Origin: Myroides sp. JBRI-B21084
GTDB lineage: Bacteria; Bacteroidota; Bacteroidia; Flavobacteriales; Flavobacteriaceae
Assembly: GCF_030545015.1 (NCBI RefSeq)
Contig: NZ_CP120653.1
Coordinates: 992,001 to 1,056,000, forward strand
Direction: 5' to 3'
DNA length: 64,000 bases
The notes below the pieces were generated by a model. That model saw only the letters and a program-made list of their open reading frames with translations. It had not been told where the DNA came from and made no database searches. The position numbers and the translations under genes are program-made. Shown in pieces: positions 51,341-59,556 of this stretch; the stretch's first letter is position 1, and each line of letters opens with the position of its first letter.

Positions 51341-53101
51341 ATGTATAACACCATAAGCCAACAACAAACTCAAATTTTAAATAAGCTAACAAAACAAAAA
51401 AATACATTTAGTATTTTGCGACTTGTTTTACTTGTTACCGCTCTTTATTTTTTATACAAAATGCTTTATTTAAAAAACGAAATGTACGGTTGGGCAGCTT
51501 TTGCATTTGTAGTTATGTTTGTTTGGGTGGTTTGGTATTACATGAAAATTCAAAGTAAAATTGAATACCATAATATTTTAAAAAGCATAAACACTAACGA
51601 AATTTCTTTTTTAGAAGGCAATCATAAATTTATTAATGGAGTTGAATATCAAAACCCGCAACATGCTTTTTCTTATGATTTAGATTTGTTTGGGCCTAAT
51701 TCTATTTTTGAATTTATAAACAGAACTGGCACTTTTTTAGGTAAAGATGCTTTGGCAATGCAGTTACAAGAAATTCCTTTGAACGAAGAAATTCAACAAA
51801 AACAAGAAGCTGTACAAGAACTATCACAATTAATTCATTTCAGGCAACATTTTCAAGCACTTTCATTATTAGCAAATACTCAAAAAAACGATGATTTAGC
51901 AATTAAAGATTGGACAGAAACTTTTAACCTAAAAATACCAAAATCCACACAAATTTTAGCTTATGTTTTACCTATTTGTTTGGTTTTAAGTGTAATAGCT
52001 TCGTATTTAAACCTTCATGAGGTATTTTCTAAATTGGTTGTTTTCTTTTTTACTGCTAATTTATTAGCAATGGGAAGTTTTAGTCGATTTATTTTAAAAG
52101 AAATAGGTAAAAGCGATAAAATATCCAATACATTAAATCAATACGCTAAAATGTTACAAGCGTTTGAAAGTCAAAAATTTCAATCAACACACTTACAAAC
52201 ATTACAAAAGCAACTTCAAATAAATCAACAATCGGCTTATCAAGTTGTAAATGAATTGGCAAATCATTTCGAAAAATTAAATACCATAGCCAATTTGTTC
52301 GTGTTTATTGTATTTAATGGACTTTTTCAATATCATTTTTGGGTATTTAAAAAATTACAAAACTGGAAAACGCTGCATCAACAACAATTATGGCAATTTA
52401 TGCAGGTTTTAGGTAAAGTTGAAGCGTTAAACAGTTTAGCAAATTTTGCCTACAATAACCCAACGTATCATTTCCCTAATATAACAAAAGATAAAATTTC
52501 TTTTGAAGATTTAGGTCATCCACTTATTTTAAAAGGAAAGCGCGTAAAAAACGATATTAGTTTTACAGATAAGAAATTCGTTATTTTAACTGGTAGCAAT
52601 ATGAGTGGTAAAAGTACTTTTTTGCGAACCATTGGTATTAATTTGGTTTTAAGTTTTGCTGGCGCCCCAATTGATGCAAAAAAGGCAAGTGTTTTTCCTA
52701 TGCCATTGTGGGTTTCTATGCGTTTAACCGATTCGTTACATGATAGTGAATCGTTCTTTTTTGCCGAAGTAAAACGATTGAAACAAATTGTAAGCGAAGC
52801 CGAAAAGCAACCTATTTTTGTGCTTTTAGATGAAATTTTAAAAGGAACCAATTCTAACGACAAACAATCAGGAACCATTGGGGTTATTGAAAAATTACAT
52901 CATTTAAATGTATTGGGAATGATTGCTACTCACGATTTAGAAGTATGTGAAACCACCAATAAGTACCCAGAAACTATGGAAAATAAATGTTTTGAAGTTG
53001 AAATTTTTAATGACGAATTACATTTTGATTACTTGTTAAAAAGTGGGATTTGTAAAAATAAAAATGCGACTTTTATAATGAAAAAAATGCAAATTATTTA
53101 A
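51341..53101 (+). CDS. membrane-anchored MutS-related ATPase
   Basis: A 586-residue protein. Two membrane helices near the N-terminus (about 25-45 and 50-68) and a hydrophobic pair near 207-250, a helical middle part, then a MutS-type ABC ATPase: Walker A LTGSNMSGKSTFLRT (about 416), SFFFAEVKRLK, Walker B FVLLDEILKGTNSNDK and IATHDLE. It lacks the mismatch-binding domain and the MutS2 Smr nuclease domain. This matches a poorly studied MutS subfamily of Bacteroidota; substrate unknown. Overlaps no neighbour but the HutD gene starts two bases later. Confidence 0.88.
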   Translation: MYNTISQQQTQILNKLTKQKNTFSILRLVLLVTALYFLYKMLYLKNEMYGWAAFAFVVMFVWVVWYYMKIQSKIEYHNILKSINTNEISFLEGNHKFINGVEYQNPQHAFSYDLDLFGPNSIFEFINRTGTFLGKDALAMQLQEIPLNEEIQQKQEAVQELSQLIHFRQHFQALSLLANTQKNDDLAIKDWTETFNLKIPKSTQILAYVLPICLVLSVIASYLNLHEVFSKLVVFFFTANLLAMGSFSRFILKEIGKSDKISNTLNQYAKMLQAFESQKFQSTHLQTLQKQLQINQQSAYQVVNELANHFEKLNTIANLFVFIVFNGLFQYHFWVFKKLQNWKTLHQQQLWQFMQVLGKVEALNSLANFAYNNPTYHFPNITKDKISFEDLGHPLILKGKRVKNDISFTDKKFVILTGSNMSGKSTFLRTIGINLVLSFAGAPIDAKKASVFPMPLWVSMRLTDSLHDSESFFFAEVKRLKQIVSEAEKQPIFVLLDEILKGTNSNDKQSGTIGVIEKLHHLNVLGMIATHDLEVCETTNKYPETMENKCFEVEIFNDELHFDYLLKSGICKNKNATFIMKKMQII

Positions 53102-53102
53102 T

Positions 53103-53645
53103 ATGAATGTTCAAATTATAAATAAAAAGAGTGTTTTAGCATCGGTTTGGGATGGTGGTGAAACCTATGAATATTTTATTTTCCCAAAGGATGCTTTATA
53201 TACAAATCGAAATTTTTTGTTCCGTATAAGTGTAGCTACTATTAATAAAGCACCTTCTACTTTTACACAATTTAATAATTACCAGCGTTTTTTAGTTATG
53301 TTAAATGGTAATTTACATGTAAATTTGAACGGAAAGGAAAAGCATTTTTCAACCAATGATGTTTTTGAATTTCAATCGAATGATTTTATTGAATCTTTTA
53401 CAACAGGTAAAGATTTTAATTTCATGGTTGAAAAAAATGCGAATGCAAATGTTGTTATAGCAACTGAATGGAACATTTTATCAAGCAAATTTGCTTTCGT
53501 TTTTGTTACAAGTAATACTACAGTAACGGTTAACCAAAATACATATTTTTTACAAACAGATGATTTACTGATAGTTACAAACTATTTAAATTCAAATTTA
53601 AATATACAAACCAACAATAATGCAATTATTGGTTATTGTAATTAA
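53103..53645 (+). CDS. HutD/Ves family protein
   Basis: A 180-residue cupin-like soluble protein. HutD marks: SVWDGGETYEYFIFPKDALY, FLFRISVATINKAPSTFTQF and FNNYQRFLVMLNGNLHVNL. HutD in other bacteria is linked to histidine use; Ves to cold or stress response; biochemical role unknown. No hut gene is nearby; here it is coupled to the MutS-like ATPase gene by a two-base gap. Confidence 0.85.
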   Translation: MNVQIINKKSVLASVWDGGETYEYFIFPKDALYTNRNFLFRISVATINKAPSTFTQFNNYQRFLVMLNGNLHVNLNGKEKHFSTNDVFEFQSNDFIESFTTGKDFNFMVEKNANANVVIATEWNILSSKFAFVFVTSNTTVTVNQNTYFLQTDDLLIVTNYLNSNLNIQTNNNAIIGYCN

Positions 53646-53663
53646 AAAAAACTCAAAATTATT

Positions 53664-53692
53664 TTGAAAACAAAATATTTCAAATAACTTTG
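53664..53692 (+). promoter_or_regulatory. promoter of the membrane-protein / winged-helix operon
   Basis: TTG (53664-53666), 18-base spacer, TAACTTTG (53685-53692), 19 bases before the ATG. The -7 box overlaps the 17-base palindrome. Confidence 0.65.
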
Positions 53693-53703
53693 TGTTTCAA
53701 AGT
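53687..53703 (+). promoter_or_regulatory. putative operator, ACTTTG-N5-CAAAGT (copy 1)
   Basis: ACTTTGTGTTTCAAAGT: six-base inverted arms, five-base spacer, overlapping the -7 box. The reverse complement of the entire 17-mer recurs at 54641-54657, so this is one site used twice in opposite orientation. Confidence 0.7.
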
Positions 53704-53711
53704 AGATTAAA

Positions 53712-54326
53712 ATGAATCAAAAAGTATCAGATGATTTAGCACATATCCGTAACATGATGGAACGTTCGTCAAGGTTCATGTCTTTAAGTGGTTTATCAGG
53801 CATAGGAGCGGGCATTGTAGGTTTAGCAACTGGTTGTATTGCAATGTATATTTTAAACGGATCAAATTTTTCTGTTGAGAAATATAGACCTAATGTTTCA
53901 ACTGGAATCACACTACAGTTATTAATCTTATTAGGTATTTCGGCATTATTGTTAGCTGTTTTTTTTGGATGTTTTTTCACTATTCGTAAAAGCAAAAAAT
54001 TAGGTTTACAAGTTTGGACATCAACCACAAAAAAAATATTGTTGCAATTGGCAATTCCGTTAGTAACAGGTGGTGTTTTTGTATTGGCTTTATTGCAATA
54101 CCAATTATACGGTTTAGTTGCAGGTACTACTTTAGTTTTTTATGGTTTGGCTTTAATAAATGCTGAAAAATATACTTTTTCAGACATTAAATATTTAGGT
54201 TATTTAGAAATTTTATTGGGCTGTTTATCGCTGTTTTTTATTGGTAAAGGTTTGCTTTTTTGGACGTTGGGTTTTGGTGTTTTGCATATAGTGTACGGAA
54301 TTATTCTTTACCGAAAATATAAATAA
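53712..54326 (+). CDS. polytopic membrane protein, hypothetical
   Basis: A 204-residue protein: short cytoplasmic helix (MNQKVSDDLAHIRNMMERSS), then six transmembrane helices in pairs from about 20 to 200 (SGIGAGIVGLATGCIAMYI; LQLLILLGISALLLAVFFG; further pairs). No catalytic motif. It is stop-to-start adjacent to the winged-helix gene (no spacer), so they are co-expressed; the protein may be the regulator's partner or sensor. Function unknown. Confidence 0.75.
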   Translation: MNQKVSDDLAHIRNMMERSSRFMSLSGLSGIGAGIVGLATGCIAMYILNGSNFSVEKYRPNVSTGITLQLLILLGISALLLAVFFGCFFTIRKSKKLGLQVWTSTTKKILLQLAIPLVTGGVFVLALLQYQLYGLVAGTTLVFYGLALINAEKYTFSDIKYLGYLEILLGCLSLFFIGKGLLFWTLGFGVLHIVYGIILYRKYK

Positions 54327-54623
54327 ATGAGTATAATTAGCGGTTTAAATAAAGAGTTTGAAAGCAGAGTTCGGCTGGGAATCATGTCGGTACTTATGGT
54401 GAACGATTGGGTAGATTTTACCGAAATGAAAAACATGTTGCAAGTAACCGATGGTAATTTAGCAAGTCATTCAACGGCTTTGGAAAAGCACGAATATATT
54501 GAAATTAAAAAGGAATTTGTTGGTAAAAAGCCGCGAACATCGTATAAAATTACATTATTAGGGAAACAAGCTTTTCAAGCGCATTTAGCTTTTCTAGAAA
54601 AAATGCTCAAAATAGAATCATAA
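54327..54623 (+). CDS. winged-helix transcriptional regulator
   Basis: A 98-residue protein of the small MarR/ArsR-like winged-helix type: LGIMSVLMVNDWVDFTEMKN, recognition helix LQVTDGNLASHSTALEKHEY and wing IEIKKEFVGKKPRTSYKITLL, then a C-terminal helix for dimerisation. This pattern is typical of the HTH_27/HTH_34 group. It starts directly after the membrane-protein stop codon. Identical palindromes flank its operon and the next gene, making this the likely binding protein. Confidence 0.88.
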   Translation: MSIISGLNKEFESRVRLGIMSVLMVNDWVDFTEMKNMLQVTDGNLASHSTALEKHEYIEIKKEFVGKKPRTSYKITLLGKQAFQAHLAFLEKMLKIES

Positions 54624-54640
54624 ATTTTTTTATCTATAAA

Positions 54641-54657
54641 CTTTGAAACACAAAGTA
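54641..54657 (+). promoter_or_regulatory. putative operator, ACTTTG-N5-CAAAGT (copy 2)
   Basis: ACTTTGAAACACAAAGT, exactly the reverse complement of the site at 53687-53703, 17 bases before the ATG of the DUF4153-like gene. Confidence 0.7.
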
Positions 54658-54674
54658 CTTTAAACTTTTAAATT

Positions 54675-56048
54675 ATGAAAAAACAATTTTTAATTTTTAT
54701 TAGCACCATTTTGTTTGCTTTTATGTTTTATAACCTAGAATTGGGTATAAATACATCTATTTTTGCTTTGGTAATATTGTTGGCACAGTTTGCTTTAAAT
54801 ACCAGTTTAATTAAAAATACCAAAGCGTTGTTATTAGGTTTTTGTGTAGTAGTTTCTTGTATATCAAACGCTTGGTTAATATCGCCAGTAACGGTTTTAT
54901 CGGTTTTAATTACCTCATTTGTTTTTAGGTATTGTACGGTGTACCCTGAAATGAAATTGCTTTCAAACGCATTTAATTTTGTGTTAAGTTGGCCGGCTTT
55001 TATTGGTAGAATTTTTTTGGTAGATCAATGGTTTGAATTCAAAAAAGAAGATTCTAAAAAAACAATTATTACCCTTTTTTCATACATTATTTTGCCTTTG
55101 GGAATTTTATCTATCTTTTTTGCATTGTATGTATCTTCAAGTGAATGGTTAAGTAAATGGTACAACCGTTATGAATGGAATATTGATGGACTTATTATTT
55201 TTACAATCATTGTTGGTTTTTATATCAGTTTTGTGTTTTGGCATATTCATGGTTTTAATTTTATTAAAGTAATCGATAAAAGTTTACAATTTAACTTTTC
55301 AAACCAACAAAAAAATAATTTAAAACCTACGCTAAATTACATACCCGTTTCGTTTGAAATGCGTAGTGGTATTATAACCTTAGTTAGTTTAAACTGTATG
55401 TTGTTGTTTTTTATAATTGTTTTTAATGTAGAAAATGCCCAACAAAGCATTCAGCACCTTTCAGAATACAGTAGTCGTACACACAGCCAAGTTTACTTAA
55501 TCATTGTATCGGTTTTCTTAGCAATGGCAGTAGTTTTGTTCTTTTTTAAAGATACTTTAAACTTTGTTAAAAATAATAAATGGTTGTTACTGCTATCAAA
55601 AATTTGGATTGGTTTAAATGCAATTTTAATAGTTTCGGCTTTTAATCAAAATACAGTTTATATTAACGCTTTGGGGCTAACTTACAAACGTTTAGGAGTA
55701 TATATGTTTTTAATAATATGTTTAATTGGTTTAATTTATTCATTTCTAAAAATAGTAAATCAAAAAACTAATTTTTATTTAATAGATCGTATTACATGGA
55801 CGTTGTTTTACACTTTGGTTTTCTGTGCTACTTTTAATTGGGGCGGCATTATCACTAAATACAATATGCGTCAACCAAAATTCGATTTAAACTATGTAAC
55901 TTACCATTTATTTGGTAACGAAAAGCTTTTAATTCAATATTTCAAACAAAATAATATTCCAATTCCAGATGAAATTCAGCAAAGAATAAAATATCATAAA
56001 AACCTTCCTTTTTTATCAAAGCAATTATATTATCAATCAATTCAATAA
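54675..56048 (+). CDS. DUF4153/DUF4173-like polytopic membrane protein
   Basis: A 457-residue protein with about 12 transmembrane helices. Markers for the DUF4153 group: LTYKRLGVYMFLIICLIGL in the C-terminal half and the helix-loop pattern around it, plus the soluble end FDLNYVTYHLFGNEKLLIQ. Function of this family is not known. It has its own copy of the operator palindrome and ends in a terminator, so it is probably a second target of the upstream winged-helix regulator. Confidence 0.75.
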   Translation: MKKQFLIFISTILFAFMFYNLELGINTSIFALVILLAQFALNTSLIKNTKALLLGFCVVVSCISNAWLISPVTVLSVLITSFVFRYCTVYPEMKLLSNAFNFVLSWPAFIGRIFLVDQWFEFKKEDSKKTIITLFSYIILPLGILSIFFALYVSSSEWLSKWYNRYEWNIDGLIIFTIIVGFYISFVFWHIHGFNFIKVIDKSLQFNFSNQQKNNLKPTLNYIPVSFEMRSGIITLVSLNCMLLFFIIVFNVENAQQSIQHLSEYSSRTHSQVYLIIVSVFLAMAVVLFFFKDTLNFVKNNKWLLLLSKIWIGLNAILIVSAFNQNTVYINALGLTYKRLGVYMFLIICLIGLIYSFLKIVNQKTNFYLIDRITWTLFYTLVFCATFNWGGIITKYNMRQPKFDLNYVTYHLFGNEKLLIQYFKQNNIPIPDEIQQRIKYHKNLPFLSKQLYYQSIQ

Positions 56049-56080
56049 AAAAAATGCATGCTAGTAAGCGTGCATTTTTT
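56047..56080 (+). terminator. terminator after the DUF4153-like gene
   Basis: Stem AAAAAATGCATGCT / AGCGTGCATTTTTT with one G-T pair, loop AGTA, T run. Confidence 0.82.
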
Positions 56081-56146
56081 AAAAACTACTCTGTGTAATT
56101 GTAAACAAAAAAACAGTTGTAAATTATCGTATTCAAATTAAAAATG

Positions 56147-56166
56147 TACCTTTGTTTTTACCTTTG
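56147..56166 (+). promoter_or_regulatory. tandem -7 elements (TACCTTTG twice)
   Basis: TACCTTTG at 56147-56154 and again at 56159-56166, 12 bases apart, 21 bases before the bifunctional-nuclease start. No TTG fits the usual spacing for either. Confidence 0.45.
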
Positions 56167-56187
56167 TATTAGGGAATTTTGATAAAT

Positions 56188-56847
56188 ATGAATTTAGTAC
56201 AATTAACAATAAAAGGTATTTCGTACAGCCATACACAAAACGGAGCTTATGCTTTAATTTTGAACGAAGTAAACGGTGATCGAAAATTACCTATAGTTAT
56301 AGGTGCTTATGAAGCACAAGCAATTGCAATTGCAATTGAAGAAGATTTAAAGCCTCCGCGCCCTTTAACACATGATTTGTTTAAAACTTTTTGTGATCGA
56401 TTTAATATTATTGTTACGCAAGTTATTATTCACAAATTGGTTGATGGTGTGTTTTATTCAAGCATTATTTGTAAAAATAACGATAAAGAAGAAGTGATTG
56501 ATGCGCGTACATCTGATGCTATTTCGTTAGCATTGCGTTTTGATGCGCCTATTTTTACGTATCAAAATATCTTAGATAAAGCAGGTATTTATTTAAGAGA
56601 GCAAGATTTAGAAGCTACAGACGAAGATGATGATTACATTGATGAGGATGAAGATGATAACGAAAATAACGAATCGTTAAGCGATACAATTGACGAGTTT
56701 TTAAACATGATGCCTACAGAAAAGCCTAATGAATTAGCCGCTTTTTCTGTAAAAGAATTAAATGAAATGCTTGATGCTGCTGTACTTAACGAAGATTACG
56801 AAAAAGCAGCTCGTTTACGCGATGAACTTTCTAAACGCAACTTGTAA
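56188..56847 (+). CDS. bifunctional nuclease family protein (DUF151 + UVR motif)
   Basis: 219 residues from the ATG at 56188 (a TTG nine bases upstream is less likely). DUF151/BFN domain, about 5-130: [43 protein letters not shown]. Then an acidic linker (about 140-160, many Asp/Glu) and a UVR motif at the C-terminus ([24 protein letters not shown]), as in UvrB/UvrC and Clp-associated proteins. Plant relatives have DNase/RNase activity; bacterial role uncertain. One base separates it from thyA. Confidence 0.9.
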   Translation: MNLVQLTIKGISYSHTQNGAYALILNEVNGDRKLPIVIGAYEAQAIAIAIEEDLKPPRPLTHDLFKTFCDRFNIIVTQVIIHKLVDGVFYSSIICKNNDKEEVIDARTSDAISLALRFDAPIFTYQNILDKAGIYLREQDLEATDEDDDYIDEDEDDNENNESLSDTIDEFLNMMPTEKPNELAAFSVKELNEMLDAAVLNEDYEKAARLRDELSKRNL

Positions 56848-56848
56848 C

Positions 56849-57673
56849 ATGCAACAATATTTAGATTTAGTAAAGCACGTTTTAGAAAACGGCGTGCAAA
56901 AAGGCGATAGAACAGGCACAGGCACTAAAAGTGTTTTTGGTTACCAAATGCGTTTTAATTTGGAAGATGGTTTTCCGTTAGTTACTACCAAAAAAGTGCA
57001 TGTTAAATCTATCATTCACGAATTACTTTGGTTTTTAAAAGGCGAAACCAATATAGCTTATTTAAAAGAAAATGGTGTGCGTATTTGGGACGAATGGGCT
57101 AATGAAAATGGCGACCTAGGGCCTATTTATGGCTACCAATGGCGCAATTGGAATGGCGAAGAAATCGATCAAATTAAAGAATTAATCGAAACCCTAAAAA
57201 CTAATCCAAACAGCCGTAGAATGTTAGTTTCGGCTTGGAATCCTTCTGTATTACCCGATACTACTGTTTCTTTTGAAGAAAACGTTGCAAATGGTAAAGC
57301 TGCTTTACCGCCTTGCCATGCGTTTTTTCAGTTTTATGTTGCAAATGGTAAATTATCTTGTCAATTATACCAACGTTCGGCCGATATTTTCTTAGGTGTG
57401 CCTTTTAACATTGCATCATACGCTTTATTTACAATGATGGTGGCACAAGTTTGTGGACTAGGTTATGGTGATTTTATTCATACTTTTGGCGATGCTCATA
57501 TTTACAACAACCACTTTGAACAGGTTGAATTACAATTATCGCGTCAACCCAAGCCAATGCCAAAAATGATTCTGAATCCGGATGTAAAAGATATTTTTGA
57601 CTTTACTTACAGTGATTTTACTTTGGTTGATTATGACCCGCATCCAGCCATAAAAGGACAAGTATCTGTATAA
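56849..57673 (+). CDS. thyA: thymidylate synthase
   Basis: 274 residues from the ATG at 56849, one base after the previous stop; longer in-frame starts lie within the upstream gene. It makes dTMP from dUMP with methylene-THF. Motifs: [18 protein letters not shown], the catalytic Cys in [29 protein letters not shown] and HIYNNHFEQ. The next gene, folA, recycles the dihydrofolate made here, and their stop and start overlap by one base. Confidence 0.98.
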   Translation: MQQYLDLVKHVLENGVQKGDRTGTGTKSVFGYQMRFNLEDGFPLVTTKKVHVKSIIHELLWFLKGETNIAYLKENGVRIWDEWANENGDLGPIYGYQWRNWNGEEIDQIKELIETLKTNPNSRRMLVSAWNPSVLPDTTVSFEENVANGKAALPPCHAFFQFYVANGKLSCQLYQRSADIFLGVPFNIASYALFTMMVAQVCGLGYGDFIHTFGDAHIYNNHFEQVELQLSRQPKPMPKMILNPDVKDIFDFTYSDFTLVDYDPHPAIKGQVSV

Positions 57674-58164
57674 TGAAAATTAGTTTAATAGCTGCAATTG
57701 CGCAAAATAACGCTATAGGTAAAAACAATGATTTACTGTGGCATTTACCTGCCGATTTTAAACATTTTAAAGAAACAACAAGCGGACATTTTATTTTAAT
57801 GGGGCGCAAAACTTTTGAAAGTTTTCCTAAGCCATTGCCTAACCGCACCCATTTAATTATTACCAGACAGGTAAATTACAACACACCCGAAAATTGTTAT
57901 GTGTTTGCGTCAGTAGCTCAAGCGTTACAATTTGCAAAGCAAAAAAACCAACAAACAATTTATATAATAGGTGGTGGCGAAATTTATAACCAAACAATTG
58001 CTATAGCTAATCAGTTGGTAATTACTCATGTACAGGCTGTTTTTGAAGATGCCGATGCTTTTTTTCCTGAAATTACAACTAATTGGAATGTTGTTTCTGA
58101 AGAGTTTCATCAAGCAAACGATAAAAACAAGTACAATTTCACCATAAAGATTTACGAGAAATGA
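57673..58164 (+). CDS. folA: dihydrofolate reductase
   Basis: A 163-residue NADPH enzyme that regenerates tetrahydrofolate. [36 protein letters not shown] (active-site acid Asp), LMGRKTFESFPKPLPNR, and IIGGGEIYNQTI all match. The start overlaps the thyA stop by one base; the end overlaps the next gene by four. Length is the usual 160. Confidence 0.97.
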   Translation: MKISLIAAIAQNNAIGKNNDLLWHLPADFKHFKETTSGHFILMGRKTFESFPKPLPNRTHLIITRQVNYNTPENCYVFASVAQALQFAKQKNQQTIYIIGGGEIYNQTIAIANQLVITHVQAVFEDADAFFPEITTNWNVVSEEFHQANDKNKYNFTIKIYEK

Positions 58165-58934
58165 TACAAAAGGGGTGTTTAATTGGTTTATTATTTTCGG
58201 TTGTTTCGGTTTACGCACAAACAGCCACATTTAAAGTGGCATTGCCTAAACCCAAAACACTTACATATTACGGTATAAACCATTTAGGCGATACCACTTC
58301 TATTGTTTCAAACGAAATAGCCAAAGAAACTCCTTTAAAAACTTTTACTTTTAACGATCCCTTTTTGGGGCAAATTGCCTTGTATGATGAACGCAACCCG
58401 TTGCAACAATTAGTTTTTTATAAAAACACACAACATGTTGTAATTTTAGATAATCAGTTAAGTTTTAAAGAGAAAATTAATTTAACGGAACGATACCCAG
58501 AAATCGATGCAATTTACGCATCGCTTACTTCACAAAATACTATTTGGGTGTTTGATAATCTATCAAAACGTTGGTGCATTTTAACAAATCAACAACCAAC
58601 ACCGCTTTTTGTTGGAAATAGTTTAGATAAATATTCATTTATAACAACTAATGGTAATTTTGCATATTGGCAAACTAACCAAACAGTTTACCAAATGGAT
58701 GTTTACGGAAAAATTACAAACCAAATTTCTTTACCACAAAAGGCACAATTGTTAGCAATTAATAACGATTTGTTAGTGTATATATTAAACAATAATTTAT
58801 TTTTGTTAAATACTAAAAATAACAAAACAGAACATTTAACAAACGTAGAAACACCCGCACAAACTGTTTTTTTAAACGCCAAAAGTGTAAGTGTTTTTAC
58901 AAGCGATAAATTGTATTTGTATCAAATAAATTAA
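58161..58934 (+). CDS. exported beta-propeller-like hypothetical protein
   Basis: A 257-residue protein with signal peptide (MIQKGCLIGLLFSVVSVYAQ). The mature part is Asn/Gln-rich with repeated short strands (IWVFDNLSKRWCILTNQ, FAYWQTNQTVYQMDVYGK, LLVYILNNNLFLLNTKNN) of about 40-residue spacing, like beta-propeller blades, though no WD or Kelch motif is seen. Function unknown. Embedded in the thyA-folA-dNK run (4-base overlap before, 5-base gap after), suggesting a link that is only positional. Confidence 0.7.
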   Translation: MIQKGCLIGLLFSVVSVYAQTATFKVALPKPKTLTYYGINHLGDTTSIVSNEIAKETPLKTFTFNDPFLGQIALYDERNPLQQLVFYKNTQHVVILDNQLSFKEKINLTERYPEIDAIYASLTSQNTIWVFDNLSKRWCILTNQQPTPLFVGNSLDKYSFITTNGNFAYWQTNQTVYQMDVYGKITNQISLPQKAQLLAINNDLLVYILNNNLFLLNTKNNKTEHLTNVETPAQTVFLNAKSVSVFTSDKLYLYQIN

Positions 58935-58939
58935 CAAAT

Positions 58940-59554
58940 ATGCAAGTTGCAATTGCCGGAAATATTGGTGCTGGTAAAACTACTTTAACCACATTATTAG
59001 CCAAACATTTTAAATGGGAACCACATTTTGAAGATGTGGTTGACAACCCATACCTTGACGATTTTTATCATTCCATGGATCGTTGGTCGTTTAATTTACA
59101 AATTTACTTTTTAAACAGTCGATTTCGTCAAGTTTTAAACATGAAGGCTAGTGGTAAAAATACCATTCAAGACCGTACTATTTATGAAGATGCCCATATT
59201 TTTGCTCCAAATTTACATGCAATGGGACTCATGTCTAACCGTGATTACGAAAATTATAAACAATTGTTTGAATTGATGGAAGGTTTAGTTGGCGCTCCTG
59301 ATTTGTTAATTTATTTACGTAGTTCTATACCTAATTTGGTAGGACAAATACATAAACGCGGCCGCGAATACGAAAATTCAATTTCAATTGATTATTTAAA
59401 TAAATTAAATGAACGCTACGAAGATTGGATAAAAAATTATACCAAAGGTAAACTGCTTATTATTGATGTAGATCCTATTAATTTTGTTGATAATCCTGAA
59501 GATTTAGGGCAAATCATTAATCGTATCGATGCAGAAATAAACGGATTGTTTTAA
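58940..59554 (+). CDS. deoxynucleoside kinase
   Basis: A 204-residue P-loop kinase. Walker A GNIGAGKTT (7-15), YLDDFYHSMDRWSFNLQIYF, IQDRTIYEDAHIFA with the DR. catalytic acid region, and the Arg-rich lid KRGREYENSI. It phosphorylates deoxyadenosine/deoxyguanosine or similar with ATP, for salvage of deoxynucleotides. The pattern is of the dCK/dGK family, not thymidine kinase. It complements the dTMP genes just upstream. Confidence 0.95.
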   Translation: MQVAIAGNIGAGKTTLTTLLAKHFKWEPHFEDVVDNPYLDDFYHSMDRWSFNLQIYFLNSRFRQVLNMKASGKNTIQDRTIYEDAHIFAPNLHAMGLMSNRDYENYKQLFELMEGLVGAPDLLIYLRSSIPNLVGQIHKRGREYENSISIDYLNKLNERYEDWIKNYTKGKLLIIDVDPINFVDNPEDLGQIINRIDAEINGLF

Positions 59555-59556
59555 TT

